A DNA stretch of 64,000 nucleotides from Gardnerella vaginalis (GTDB lineage Bacteria > Actinomycetota > Actinomycetes > Actinomycetales > Bifidobacteriaceae), in NCBI RefSeq assembly GCF_001546455.1, contig NZ_KQ956802.1, forward strand, positions 2,712 through 66,711. Direction: 5' to 3'. The notes below the pieces were generated by a model. The model was not told where the DNA came from, ran no database searches, and was given only the letters and a program-made list of their open reading frames with translations. Shown in pieces: positions 26,411 to 34,924 of this stretch. Positions within the stretch are counted from its first letter, which is position 1, and each line of letters begins with the position of its first letter. A program made the position numbers and the translations under genes.

Positions 26411-28750
26411 ATGGCAGAAGTTCAAGACGACATTAAAGGCGCTAACATGCTCGGATGCGAAATTAGCGAAGATATGCGAGACCCATTGCGCCCTATACTG
26501 CAAATGTGCAAATGGCATCATCCCGATGAAAGCATGGATATTCTGCATAAGGCGTATAAAAGAGCCGTAAAGCAGCATACTGGTCAAAGGCGTAAATCGG
26601 GAGAGCCGTACATTATTCATCCTCTTGCTGTAGCTCAGATTTTGGCAGATCTTGGAATGGGTCCAATTGTTGTTGCCGCAGGACTTTTGCACGATACGGT
26701 AGAAGACACTGATTACACGCTAGAAGAGTGTAGGGCAGATTTTGGAGACACGATTGCTGGCCTTGTAGATGGCGTTACAAAAATATCCAATATGGAGTAC
26801 GGCGAAAGCGCTCAAGCAGAAACAATCCGAAAAATGGTTGTTGCAATGAGCCGAGATGTGCGAGTGTTGGTAGTAAAACTTGCGGATCGATTGCATAATG
26901 CGCGTACTTGGAGGTATGTTAAGCCATCTAGCTCGCATAAAAAGGCTCGAGAAACTCTAGATGTTTATGCTCCTCTTGCAAATCGTTTAGGCATGAATGC
27001 CATTAAAACCGAGCTTGAAGAGCTTAGCTTTAAAGTTTTATATCCAAAGATTTACAACGAAATCGTAGTGTTAGTGGCTAGAAGAGCTGGCCAGAGAGAA
27101 GTATATTTACGTCAAATTCTAGAAGAAATCAATGAAGATTTAAGTCAGCAGCATGTTAAGGCTTCGGTTAAGGGTCGTCCAAAAGATTACTTCTCAATTT
27201 ACCAAAAGATGATTGTTCGTGGCCACGATTTTGAAAATATCTACGACCTTGTAGGAGTGCGAATAATCGTTGATTCTATTCGAGACTGCTACGCAGCTCT
27301 TGGTGCCGTGCATGCCAGGTGGAGCCCTGTACCAGGCAGATTTAAAGACTATATAGCTACTCCTAAGCTAAATATGTATCAAAGCTTGCACACGACTGTT
27401 GTAGGCCCTGGCGGAAAGCCTGTTGAGATTCAAATTCGCACATGGGATATGCATAGGCGTGCTGAGTTTGGTATTGCTGCTCACTGGAAGTACAAGGCAA
27501 ACGGCCAAGCTGGGCGCGCTTTAAGTAAGCCAGATAAGGGTGATGTTAAGCGCGAGCAAGAAGAGAACAAAGAGCTTAGCGAATTAGATAATTTAAAGTG
27601 GATTCAGCAGCTTGCAGATTGGACTAGCGAAACGCCAGATTCCGACGAATTCTTGGGCTCCTTAAAGCAAGATCTTGGAGCTTCGGAAGTCTACGTGTTT
27701 ACTCCAAAGGGGAGCATTGTTGCTCTTCCTCAAGATGCAACGCCAGTTGACTTTGCTTATTCTGTGCATACAGAGGTTGGTCACAGAATGATGGGCGCTC
27801 GCGTAAATGGAAAGCTTGTTCCGCTAGATACAAAGCTTAACAACGGAGACACTGTAGAAGTTCTTACGTCTAAGTCCGATACTGCTGGCCCTTCTAGAGA
27901 TTGGCTTAGTTTTGTAAAAAGCCCTAGAGCTAGAAATAAGATTAGGCAGTGGTTTAGCAAGGAACGTCGCTCGGAGGCCATTGAAGAGGGTAAAGACGAG
28001 CTTACGCGCGCTATGCGTAAACGTAACTTGCCTCTTTCTACTTTGCTTACTCCGCAAGCGTTAATAGGTGTTGCAGAAGAGCTTAATATTACTGCAAATG
28101 TAGAGGCTGTTTATGCTGCGATTGGCGAAGGCCAGGTTTCTACACAAAATGTTATTTCTCGTCTTGTTAAAGATGCGGGAAGCGAAGAAGTAGCAGAAGA
28201 AGCGCAAGAAGAGGCGCTTCCGCTTAGAAGAGCAGAGCGTAATCGCAAGTCTAACGGCGTTCTTGGCGTTTCGGTAAAGGGTGTTGGAGACGTTTGGGTT
28301 AAGCTTGCGCGCTGTTGCATGCCTGTTCCAGGAGACAATATTGTTGGCTTTATAACAAGAAATCAGGGTGTTTCTGTTCATAGAACAGATTGCCAAAATA
28401 TGATTGATTTGCAAAAGTCGCAATCGGAACGTGTTATTCCTGTTCAATGGACAAGCGACAAAGGCTTGTTCCTTGTTAAAGTTCAAGTAGAAGCTTTGGA
28501 TCGTCAGCATTTGCTTTCGGATGTTACTAGAGTTCTTTCGGATCATGGAGTAAACATTCTTTCGGGAACGATTGCTACTGGAGACGATCGCGTTGCTACA
28601 AGCCAATTTACATTTGAAATGGCAGACCCTCAGCATTTGAATACTCTTCTTGCTGCAATTCGTAAGATTGATGGCGTTTTTGACGTTTATAGAATTACGG
28701 GTGCAAAAGATAGTGCGGAACCGCGACTTAGAAAAATGGAACGCGACTAA
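26411..28750 (+). CDS. rel: Bifunctional (p)ppGpp synthetase/hydrolase
   Basis: A 779-residue RelA/SpoT homologue controlling the stringent response. The hydrolase HD domain is intact: LLHDTVEDT (about 95). The synthetase domain (about 245-385) has RPKDYFSIYQK, MYQSLHTTV and EIQIRTWDMHRRAEFG. A TGS domain (about 425-485, VYVFTPKGSIVALP), a Cys-containing helical zone (LARCCMPVPGD) and a C-terminal ACT domain (ALDRQHLLSDVTRVLSDHG) follow. ATG 26411 is chosen; an upstream GTG (26402) overlaps the ribosome site GGGAGG. Both activities are expected since both active sites are complete. Confidence 0.94.
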   Translation: MAEVQDDIKGANMLGCEISEDMRDPLRPILQMCKWHHPDESMDILHKAYKRAVKQHTGQRRKSGEPYIIHPLAVAQILADLGMGPIVVAAGLLHDTVEDTDYTLEECRADFGDTIAGLVDGVTKISNMEYGESAQAETIRKMVVAMSRDVRVLVVKLADRLHNARTWRYVKPSSSHKKARETLDVYAPLANRLGMNAIKTELEELSFKVLYPKIYNEIVVLVARRAGQREVYLRQILEEINEDLSQQHVKASVKGRPKDYFSIYQKMIVRGHDFENIYDLVGVRIIVDSIRDCYAALGAVHARWSPVPGRFKDYIATPKLNMYQSLHTTVVGPGGKPVEIQIRTWDMHRRAEFGIAAHWKYKANGQAGRALSKPDKGDVKREQEENKELSELDNLKWIQQLADWTSETPDSDEFLGSLKQDLGASEVYVFTPKGSIVALPQDATPVDFAYSVHTEVGHRMMGARVNGKLVPLDTKLNNGDTVEVLTSKSDTAGPSRDWLSFVKSPRARNKIRQWFSKERRSEAIEEGKDELTRAMRKRNLPLSTLLTPQALIGVAEELNITANVEAVYAAIGEGQVSTQNVISRLVKDAGSEEVAEEAQEEALPLRRAERNRKSNGVLGVSVKGVGDVWVKLARCCMPVPGDNIVGFITRNQGVSVHRTDCQNMIDLQKSQSERVIPVQWTSDKGLFLVKVQVEALDRQHLLSDVTRVLSDHGVNILSGTIATGDDRVATSQFTFEMADPQHLNTLLAAIRKIDGVFDVYRITGAKDSAEPRLRKMERD

Positions 28751-28826
28751 ACTGCGATTAGATTGCGGCTAAACCAATACTAAACAATAAAACTTCCAGT
28801 CAAAGAGTGTTTTGGCTGGAAGTTTT
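28743..28826. terminator. 11-bp triplicate repeat and bidirectional terminator
   Basis: Just over the rel stop lie GCGACTAAACT, GCGATTAGATT and GCGGCTAAACC in tandem (28743-28775). A hairpin AAAACTTCCAG (28789-28799) / CTGGAAGTTTT (28816-28826) follows and serves rel and the convergent cyclophilin gene. Confidence 0.8.
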
Positions 28827-28849
28827 GTAGTTTGTAGTCTTATAAGCTT

Positions 28850-29389
28850 TTACTTAATAACCTCAATGGATATAATTCCAACTGGCTCTAGTGGAGCGTC
28901 TGCTCTATCTGTTGGAACGGATTCGAGCTTATCTACAACAGCTTTAGACTCATCATCTACCACTTCTCCAAAAATCGTGTGATGGCCATCAAGCCAAGGA
29001 GTTGGAACAGTGGTAATAAAGAACTGCGATCCATTCGTGCCGTGCAAGCGGCCGTCTCTACCGCGTTGCTTTCCAGCATTTGCCATTGCAAGCAAATATG
29101 GCTTATCGAACTTTAAAGATGGGTCAATCTCATCGTCAAATTCGTAACCTGGGCCGCCCATTCCGTTTCCAAGAGGGCATCCACCTTGAATCATAAAGTC
29201 TTTAATAATACGGTGGAACGTCAAGCCATCGTAGAATGGTTGATTAGACTTTTCCCCGCTAAAAGGATCGGTCCATTCTTTTGCACCAGTGGCCAAGTCA
29301 ACGAAATTTTTTACTGTAATAGGCGCTTTATCGTCAAAAAGATTAATCTTTATATCGCCTTCAGACGTATGCATGTTAATAAGTGTCAT
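28850..29389 (-). CDS. Peptidyl-prolyl cis-trans isomerase (cyclophilin)
   Basis: A cytosolic cyclophilin that speeds proline isomerisation during folding. Active-site segments: [13 protein letters not shown] (catalytic Arg), [20 protein letters not shown] (Gln, Phe, Trp and His), and [21 protein letters not shown] 29389 ([13 protein letters not shown]) is preferred over an ATG 42 nt upstream: GGGAAAA lies about 8 nt before it, and homologues start at this strand. No signal peptide. Position after rel is typical for bifidobacteria. Confidence 0.88.
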   Translation of the reverse strand: MTLINMHTSEGDIKINLFDDKAPITVKNFVDLATGAKEWTDPFSGEKSNQPFYDGLTFHRIIKDFMIQGGCPLGNGMGGPGYEFDDEIDPSLKFDKPYLLAMANAGKQRGRDGRLHGTNGSQFFITTVPTPWLDGHHTIFGEVVDDESKAVVDKLESVPTDRADAPLEPVGIISIEVIK

Positions 29390-29475
29390 AATGCGATTTT
29401 CCCATACGTTAAAGACGGTTGGAAAAGTCAAGGCGAGCCGAAGTAAAGTGTGTTACTTGCGACTCGCCTTGTGCG

Positions 29476-30075
29476 CTATATAAAAGCATAGGATTTTATA
29501 GGCCAAAATCCATTTAATGTTTTTATAAAGCGTTTAACCAATATACTGAAACTTCTACTTATCTCTTTCAACCCTCGGCAATAGTCTTGCTGCGGGCTTC
29601 TTTTCAACAAGTTAATTAGGTTAATTGAATTAAACTTGTTGATCTTGCTGCAAAAATCTTGCAAAACAAGTTGTTTTAAAACCCAATTTTGTAAGATTTT
29701 GCAATGGAAAGTGATATTTGCATTTGGATTTAAGCTTGATATAAACTTACCCAAGTAGCCAAGCTCAAAATGAGTTTTGCCTGCAATGTTATCTCTATCC
29801 ATACCATGTTGATTATGCATAGGTTGATTACGCATAGCAAACCCAACATGATAACAAGCTTTTTTGTGTTCAATCGCACTATTTTTAACGCGATTATTAT
29901 GCATCCCCAAATGCATTTTTTCTACAGATAAGCAAAGATTCTCTTTTATGCAAAGATTAGTAAAGTAAGCAACATTTTGTAATAAGATAATTTTTTTCGC
30001 TGTAAAATCGCTAGCAAAGCATGCGCCAAGATTAAACTGTTTATGCATTAATGCATATGTGTAATCTGCTGTCAT
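29476..30075 (-). CDS. Hypothetical protein, uncertain
   Basis: An open frame of 199 codons with a good ribosome site (AGGGAGC, 5 nt before the ATG). The product is basic and rich in His, Asn, Cys and Met (for example HLGMHNNRVKN and MRNQPMHNQHGMDRDN). No domain, signal peptide or membrane segment is recognised. The composition is unlike that of neighbouring proteins, so it may be non-coding or a fast-evolving gene. It sits between the cyclophilin gene and the methionine-type transporter, both on the same strand. Confidence 0.35.
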   Translation of the reverse strand: MTADYTYALMHKQFNLGACFASDFTAKKIILLQNVAYFTNLCIKENLCLSVEKMHLGMHNNRVKNSAIEHKKACYHVGFAMRNQPMHNQHGMDRDNIAGKTHFELGYLGKFISSLNPNANITFHCKILQNWVLKQLVLQDFCSKINKFNSINLINLLKRSPQQDYCRGLKEISRSFSILVKRFIKTLNGFWPIKSYAFI

Positions 30076-30236
30076 GCTATGCTCCCTACGTTGTATTAAC
30101 TAACAGGTTCTAAGGGTAAAGCGATGTGCTTATCTCAGCCTTCTAAAAATAGAAAGCACCCCCGCAAATGTTGTGACATCTAATATTTTACATTAAAAGG
30201 TGATTTTTAAAAACGTGTAGCCATTTTGTGTGTGCT

Positions 30237-30917
30237 TTAGCGCTCATGATGGTTGATTTTGTTAGAAATTAAATCACCAATGCTTTGCACTAATTGCACA
30301 AGAATAATGCACAAAATTACTGCTGCGCTCATAACGTCGTATTGATAACGCTGATATCCGTAGCGAATTGCAATATCTCCAAGACCGCCTGCGCCAACGG
30401 CTCCAGCCATTGCAGAGAATCCAAAAAGCGTAATAAACGTTAATGCTGCTCCGCGAATTAGCGAAGGTAAGCTTTCAAAAAGTAGCACTTTAAATACAAT
30501 TTGAGTGTTGCTTGCTCCAAAGCTTTGTGCAGCTTCTATAAGACTTCCGTCAACTTCTGCTAAAGATTGTTCAACAATTCGCGCTACAAACGGGGCAGCG
30601 GTTATAACCAGCGGAACAATAGCTCCGGGAACACCTAAAGATGTTCCAACAATAAGCCTTGTAAGTGGGATTATGGCAACAAGCAAGATTATAAATGGAA
30701 TAGAACGAACAACATTTACAATGCTGCTTAAAACAGTGTTAATCAATGCGTTGTGGCAAATTCCTTGCTTTGCGCTTGTTATAAGAAGAACTCCTAATGG
30801 AAGTCCAATTACGTAGGCAAATAGTGTAGATATTGAAGTCATAACAATTGTGTCTTTTGTGCCTTCAATAAGTAGTTCGCCGTACTCGTCTATAAATTGT
30901 GAAATATTTTCTAGCAT
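30237..30917 (-). CDS. metI: Methionine-type ABC transporter permease
   Basis: A 226-residue permease of the MetI family with five membrane segments. The cytoplasmic coupling loop contains EAAQSFGASNTQIVFKVLLFES, the EAA motif, contacting the ATPase; then RGAALTFITLFGFSAMAGAVGAGGLGDIA, typical of MetI. It forms a D-methionine/L-methionine importer with the ATPase and lipoprotein encoded just upstream. The start lies 1 nt past the ATPase stop, so the pair is translationally coupled. The substrate is inferred from family only. Confidence 0.87.
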   Translation of the reverse strand: MLENISQFIDEYGELLIEGTKDTIVMTSISTLFAYVIGLPLGVLLITSAKQGICHNALINTVLSSIVNVVRSIPFIILLVAIIPLTRLIVGTSLGVPGAIVPLVITAAPFVARIVEQSLAEVDGSLIEAAQSFGASNTQIVFKVLLFESLPSLIRGAALTFITLFGFSAMAGAVGAGGLGDIAIRYGYQRYQYDVMSAAVILCIILVQLVQSIGDLISNKINHHER

Positions 30918-30918
30918 C

Positions 30919-31710
30919 TTATTTCACCTCACTGTTGTCGCTGCTGTTATCTTTGTTATTTCTATGATTTTCAACGTGTTCGTTTGCAATAAGTGTTTTT
31001 AAAATATTGCTTTGCGGATTTTTAAAAAGCGTTGATGTATCGCCGATTTCTACTATGTTTCCGCCGTCAATCATGGCAACTCTATCGCAAATATTGCGCG
31101 CCACTGCAAGAGAGTGAGTAATAATAACCAACGTAACGTTAAGATCTCGGTTAATTCTTCTAAGCAAGTCAAGTATTTGCGCGGTAGTTGTTGAATCCAA
31201 GGCGCTTGTGGCCTCGTCGCAAAGCATAATCGAAGGATTGTTGGCAAGCGCGCGCGCAATGGCAACTCGCTGCTGCTGGCCGCCAGAAAGCTGAATAGGG
31301 TAGCGGTTTGCTAAATCTTTTAAGCCAACTAAGTCAAGCAAATACTTTGCTCGCTCTTCTCGTTCGTTTTTATTTGTGTGGTTTAGTTCCAAAGGAAAAG
31401 TCACATTTTGCAAAACTGTTCGCTGTTGGAAAAGACTAAAGTTTTGAAAAATCATGCCAATATTCGATCTAATATCAGATAAATCGTGATTTTTAGCGTC
31501 TGTAATATCTTTTCCGTCTATTACAACTCTTCCGCTTGTAGGTCTTTCTAGAAGATTTATGCAGCGAACTAGCGAAGATTTTCCAGCTCCCGAAGAACCT
31601 AAGATTCCAAAGACTTCTCCCGACTCAATAGTCAAATTAATGTCTTTAAGTGCTTCGTGCTTAATTTTGCCGCTTGAATAAGTTTTGTAAAGATGCTCAA
31701 TCTGAATCAT
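30919..31710 (-). CDS. metN: Methionine-type ABC transporter ATP-binding protein
   Basis: An ABC ATPase of the MetN group. Walker A GSSGAGKSSLVRC, signature LSGGQQQR, Walker B MLCDEATSALD and the H-loop ITHSLAV are all present, with a C-terminal extension (QSNILKTLIANEHVENHRNN) shorter than the full regulatory NIL domain. ATG 31710 with GGTGGAAAA upstream is preferred to an ATG 45 nt earlier. A strong hairpin separates it from the binding-protein gene, fitting the need for excess lipoprotein over ATPase. Confidence 0.88.
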   Translation of the reverse strand: MIQIEHLYKTYSSGKIKHEALKDINLTIESGEVFGILGSSGAGKSSLVRCINLLERPTSGRVVIDGKDITDAKNHDLSDIRSNIGMIFQNFSLFQQRTVLQNVTFPLELNHTNKNEREERAKYLLDLVGLKDLANRYPIQLSGGQQQRVAIARALANNPSIMLCDEATSALDSTTTAQILDLLRRINRDLNVTLVIITHSLAVARNICDRVAMIDGGNIVEIGDTSTLFKNPQSNILKTLIANEHVENHRNNKDNSSDNSEVK

Positions 31711-31752
31711 TTTTCCACCGATTTTAAAACGAATTTTTAAACAAATATGAGG

Positions 31753-31782
31753 CACGTGCCTCTAGCTTTTTAGAGGCACATG
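31753..31782 (-). other. Intercistronic hairpin between metQ and metN
   Basis: A 12-bp stem, CACGTGCCTCTA (31753-31764) with TAGAGGCACATG (31771-31782, one G-T pair), with a 6-nt loop and no T run after it. Probably an RNA-stabilising or attenuating stem that raises metQ over metNI. Confidence 0.65.
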
Positions 31783-31815
31783 TCTCTTTATTTGTGATTA
31801 AACGCTGTAATTACT

Positions 31816-32664
31816 TTAGAATACTGGCAAAACAGCGCCATTATAGTTGTTCTTTATAAAGTCACGAACCTTGCTTGTTTTTAGCGCTTTTACAAGAGCC
31901 TTGATTTTAGCAAGCTTTTCGGATCCCTTCTTAACAGCAATAATGTTTTCGTATGTTTTAGCAGCAACGCCTCCAACCTTTTCGCTTGTAAGAGGATCTT
32001 TAGTTGGGTTAAATCCAGCTTGAATAGCGTAGTTTCCGTTTAGAGCAGCTAAATCAACGTCTTTAACAACTGTTGGGACCAAAGAGGCATCTAATTCCTT
32101 AAACTTTAGATTCTTTGGATTAGAAACAATATCCTTCTTGGTTGAGTTAACATCCTTTGGATTCTTTAACTTAAGAAGTCCTGCGTCTTGCAAAAGAAGA
32201 AGAGCGCGAGCTTCGTTGGTTGGGTCGCTAGGAATTGCAACTGTTGCGCCATCTTTTAAGTCTTTAATGCTCTTGGTTTTTCCTGGGTAAAGTCCAAATG
32301 GCTCAAAGTGAATTCCAGCAATGGAAATAATATGAGTTCCTCTTTCCTTATTAAAGTTATTTAAGTATGGCAAATGCTGATGGTAGTTTGCATCAACTTC
32401 GCCTTCTTCTACAGCAGTATTTGGCTGAACGTAGTCGGTAAATTCCTTAACAACCAATTTATAACCCTGCTTTTGCAAAATTGGCTTAACAACTTTGTTT
32501 AAAATATCGCTGTGAGGAGTTGGGGAAGCTGCAACCTTAATCACCTTATCGTCTTGAGTTGCACCATTTGCCGAAGATCCGCATGCGCTTAGTGACAATC
32601 CTAAAATCGCAGTTAGCGCGGTAAGAGCTGCAATGGCCTTTGTGTTCTTTTTTGTGATTTTCAT
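31816..32664 (-). CDS. metQ: Methionine-type substrate-binding lipoprotein
   Basis: An NlpA/MetQ family binding lipoprotein. Signal peptide with lipobox LSAC, Cys28 being the lipid anchor; mature domain signature VIKVAASPTPHSDILNKV, then NTAVEEGEVDANYHQHLPYL, GLYPGKTKSIKDL and IPSDPTNEARALLLL. ATG 32664 is chosen, with AAGGGG before it; an upstream ATG adds only non-signal residues. First gene of metQNI. Upstream, TTTTGTAGCA occurs twice (32705, 32737), the second inside a GTAGC/GCTAC hairpin, a possible operator. Confidence 0.9.
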   Translation of the reverse strand: MKITKKNTKAIAALTALTAILGLSLSACGSSANGATQDDKVIKVAASPTPHSDILNKVVKPILQKQGYKLVVKEFTDYVQPNTAVEEGEVDANYHQHLPYLNNFNKERGTHIISIAGIHFEPFGLYPGKTKSIKDLKDGATVAIPSDPTNEARALLLLQDAGLLKLKNPKDVNSTKKDIVSNPKNLKFKELDASLVPTVVKDVDLAALNGNYAIQAGFNPTKDPLTSEKVGGVAAKTYENIIAVKKGSEKLAKIKALVKALKTSKVRDFIKNNYNGAVLPVF

Positions 32665-32937
32665 ATTTTTCCCCTTGTCCTTTAATGTTTTTGTTAATCG
32701 CGCTGTTTTGTAGCAACGGAATATCAATATATGCGATTTTGTAGCAGCTTCGCTACCTATTTTCTATTTGTATAATTTATGACGAGTTACTAAGACTAAT
32801 TAAATCAAGCAGATAGTCAAGAATTATTTTTTGCATTTAGAGCTTGATTTTTTGTTTTTTCTATTATTTTGGCGTGGCGTTTTGCAATCTTTTTGTTTTA
32901 GAAGTCTTTAAAGTGATATGTCTTATGCAACATGGCC

Positions 32938-32950
32938 TATAATAAAACCA
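32938..32950 (+). promoter_or_regulatory. -10 box next to the nadE start (leaderless)
   Basis: TATAAT at 32938-32943 ends 7 nt before ATG 32950. Transcription would begin at or beside the A of the start codon, so the message has no leader or ribosome-binding site. No good -35 element is visible. Confidence 0.5.
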
Positions 32951-34662
32951 TGACTTCTTTGCGTTTAGCTTTAGCTCAAATTGACACTTGCGTTGGAAAC
33001 ATAAGCAAAAATACGGATGAAATATTGCGATTTTGCAAAGACGCACGTAAGGGAAATGCGGATATTGTTGTGTTTCCAGAGATGACACTAACTGGGTACC
33101 CAATCGAAGATCTTGCTTTGCGTGCAACTTTTAGAAAAGCAGCTAATAATGCCGCTTATAGTCTTGCAAAAAGCTTGGAAGATAGCGGTTTGGGTGATTT
33201 ATTTGTTGTTGTTGGAACAGTTGGAGTAGATAGCGAATCTGGAAAGCCAAGGAATCGCCTGCTTGTTATTAACAATGGCAAAGTGGCACTTGTTTACGAC
33301 AAGCATTTCTTGCCAAATTATGGCGTTTTTGACGAATTTAGAATCTTTTCTTCTGGAGATGATTGCGGAATTCTAAACGTTAAAGGTGCAAAATTAGGAT
33401 TTGCTATTTGCGAAGACATTTGGCAAGATGGCGGCCCAGTTGCGCGTTTTGCTAAAGAGGGGATTGATGTTTTAGTAACAATCAACGGTTCTCCATACGA
33501 AGAAGGTAAAACGGATATTCGCTTAAAACTTGCGCAAAAGCGAGCTAAAGAGGTTAATGCTCCGCTTGTTTACGTAAATCAGGTTGGTGCTCAAGACGAT
33601 CTTGTTTTTGATGGCGGCAGTTTTGTAGTAAACGCAGACGGGTCTTTGATTGAGCGTTCTAAAATGTTTGATCAAGACTTAAGTTTTGTTGATTTTGATA
33701 CGTCTTTAAAAACGCAAAAATGCTCAACGATTGCTCAAAAATTAGACCCAGACGAAGAAGTTTATTGCGCATGCGTTTTAGGATTAAGGGATTACATGCG
33801 CAAAAATGGCTTTAAGGGTGTTTGCTTAGGGCTTTCTGGCGGAATCGACTCTGCGCTAGTTGCAACTATGGCGGCGGATGCTTGCGGAGGGCAAAACGTT
33901 TGGGGCGTTTCAATGCCAAGCATGTATTCTTCGCTTGGTTCTAAAGACGATGCTTGCGATTTAGCTAATCGCCTTGGTGCGCATTACGATATTCAGCCTA
34001 TTGAGCCGCTTTTTAAGTCGTTCCAGAATCAGCTTGATTTACAAGGCGTTGCTGCCGAAAATTTGCAGGCACGCGTTAGAGGCGTGATTGTTATGGCGTA
34101 CTCCAATTCAAAAGGTTTGCTGGCGTTAGCTACTGGCAATAAGTCGGAGCTTGCATGCGGTTACTCTACTATTTATGGAGATGCGGTAGGTGGGTATGCG
34201 CCTATTAAAGATTTGTTTAAGACTCGCGTTTGGGCGCTTTCTAGATGGCGTAATCGCGCTGCTAAAAATGGAGTAGGTCTTGGAATGTTGCATATTGCTG
34301 GGAGTGAAGATTTTCCTAAAGACAATAATCCTAAAGAAAATGCTCCAAAAGATGGCATTCTTATACCTGTAAACTCTATTGTTAAGCCTCCTAGCGCAGA
34401 GCTTAGGCCTGGGCAAAAAGACTCGGATTCTTTGCCAGAATACGACTTGTTAGATAAAGTGCTAGCGGCTCATATTGAGCTTGCTCACGGGCGAGCGGAT
34501 TTGCTTGCAGATGGTTTTGATGAGCGCACGGTTGATACTGTTATTGGGCTTGTAGACCGCGCGGAATGGAAGCGTAGGCAGTATCCGCTCGGGCCAAAAG
34601 TTAGTGCGATTGCGTTTGGTAGGGATAGGCGAATACCAGTAACAACGGCGTTTAGGGAGTAG
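32950..34662 (+). CDS. nadE: Glutamine-dependent NAD+ synthetase
   Basis: A roughly 570-residue two-domain enzyme making NAD+ from deamido-NAD+, ATP and glutamine. The N-terminal nitrilase-type glutaminase has its Glu (VVFPEMTLTGYP), Lys (YDKHFLPNYG) and Cys (FAICEDIW). The C-terminal synthetase carries the ATP-pyrophosphatase loop GLSGGIDSALVA, then GNKSELACGY and STIYGDAVGGYAPIKDLFKT. ATG 32950 is preferred to 32932 because the TATAAT box covers the latter. It ends before a clear terminator at 34750. Confidence 0.92.
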   Translation: MTSLRLALAQIDTCVGNISKNTDEILRFCKDARKGNADIVVFPEMTLTGYPIEDLALRATFRKAANNAAYSLAKSLEDSGLGDLFVVVGTVGVDSESGKPRNRLLVINNGKVALVYDKHFLPNYGVFDEFRIFSSGDDCGILNVKGAKLGFAICEDIWQDGGPVARFAKEGIDVLVTINGSPYEEGKTDIRLKLAQKRAKEVNAPLVYVNQVGAQDDLVFDGGSFVVNADGSLIERSKMFDQDLSFVDFDTSLKTQKCSTIAQKLDPDEEVYCACVLGLRDYMRKNGFKGVCLGLSGGIDSALVATMAADACGGQNVWGVSMPSMYSSLGSKDDACDLANRLGAHYDIQPIEPLFKSFQNQLDLQGVAAENLQARVRGVIVMAYSNSKGLLALATGNKSELACGYSTIYGDAVGGYAPIKDLFKTRVWALSRWRNRAAKNGVGLGMLHIAGSEDFPKDNNPKENAPKDGILIPVNSIVKPPSAELRPGQKDSDSLPEYDLLDKVLAAHIELAHGRADLLADGFDERTVDTVIGLVDRAEWKRRQYPLGPKVSAIAFGRDRRIPVTTAFRE

Positions 34663-34749
34663 ACGAAAGGAATAGGCGAAGGCTGGGAGCGGATTAGTGG
34701 GCTCAATAAAAGTCGCAAGCAGCCGTTGACTTTCTACGCGTTGTATATG

Positions 34750-34782
34750 TGCTAGTTTGAGGATTCAAACTAGCATTTTTTA
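34750..34782 (+). terminator. Rho-independent terminator of nadE
   Basis: A perfect 11-bp stem TGCTAGTTTGA (34750-34760) / TCAAACTAGCA (34765-34775) followed by TTTTTT. Confidence 0.88.
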
Positions 34783-34809
34783 TTAAAAATAAGCTAAAAA
34801 ACAGTAAAA

Positions 34810-34825
34810 TGTGAGGTAACTCACG
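34810..34825. promoter_or_regulatory. Rex-like operator candidate upstream of pflB
   Basis: TGTGA-N6-TCACG, part of an inverted repeat GTGAG-gtaa-CTCAC, about 100 bp before pflB. It is close to the Rex consensus TTGTGA-N6-TCACAA, with one changed base in the right half. Rex represses fermentation genes until NADH rises. Confidence 0.4.
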
Positions 34826-34924
34826 TTAAAAATGCCAAAAATCGACGTGTACTGTTTAAACATTGCTCTAACATAGTAGAGAAGGCGACGTGAAGAAGCG
34901 TCGTGGATACGAAAGGAGTCAAAT

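Noticed and set aside
30237-32664. Assigning the ABC importer a non-methionine substrate from sequence alone
   Set aside because: No residue evidence for another substrate; the family default (methionine) is kept as inference only.
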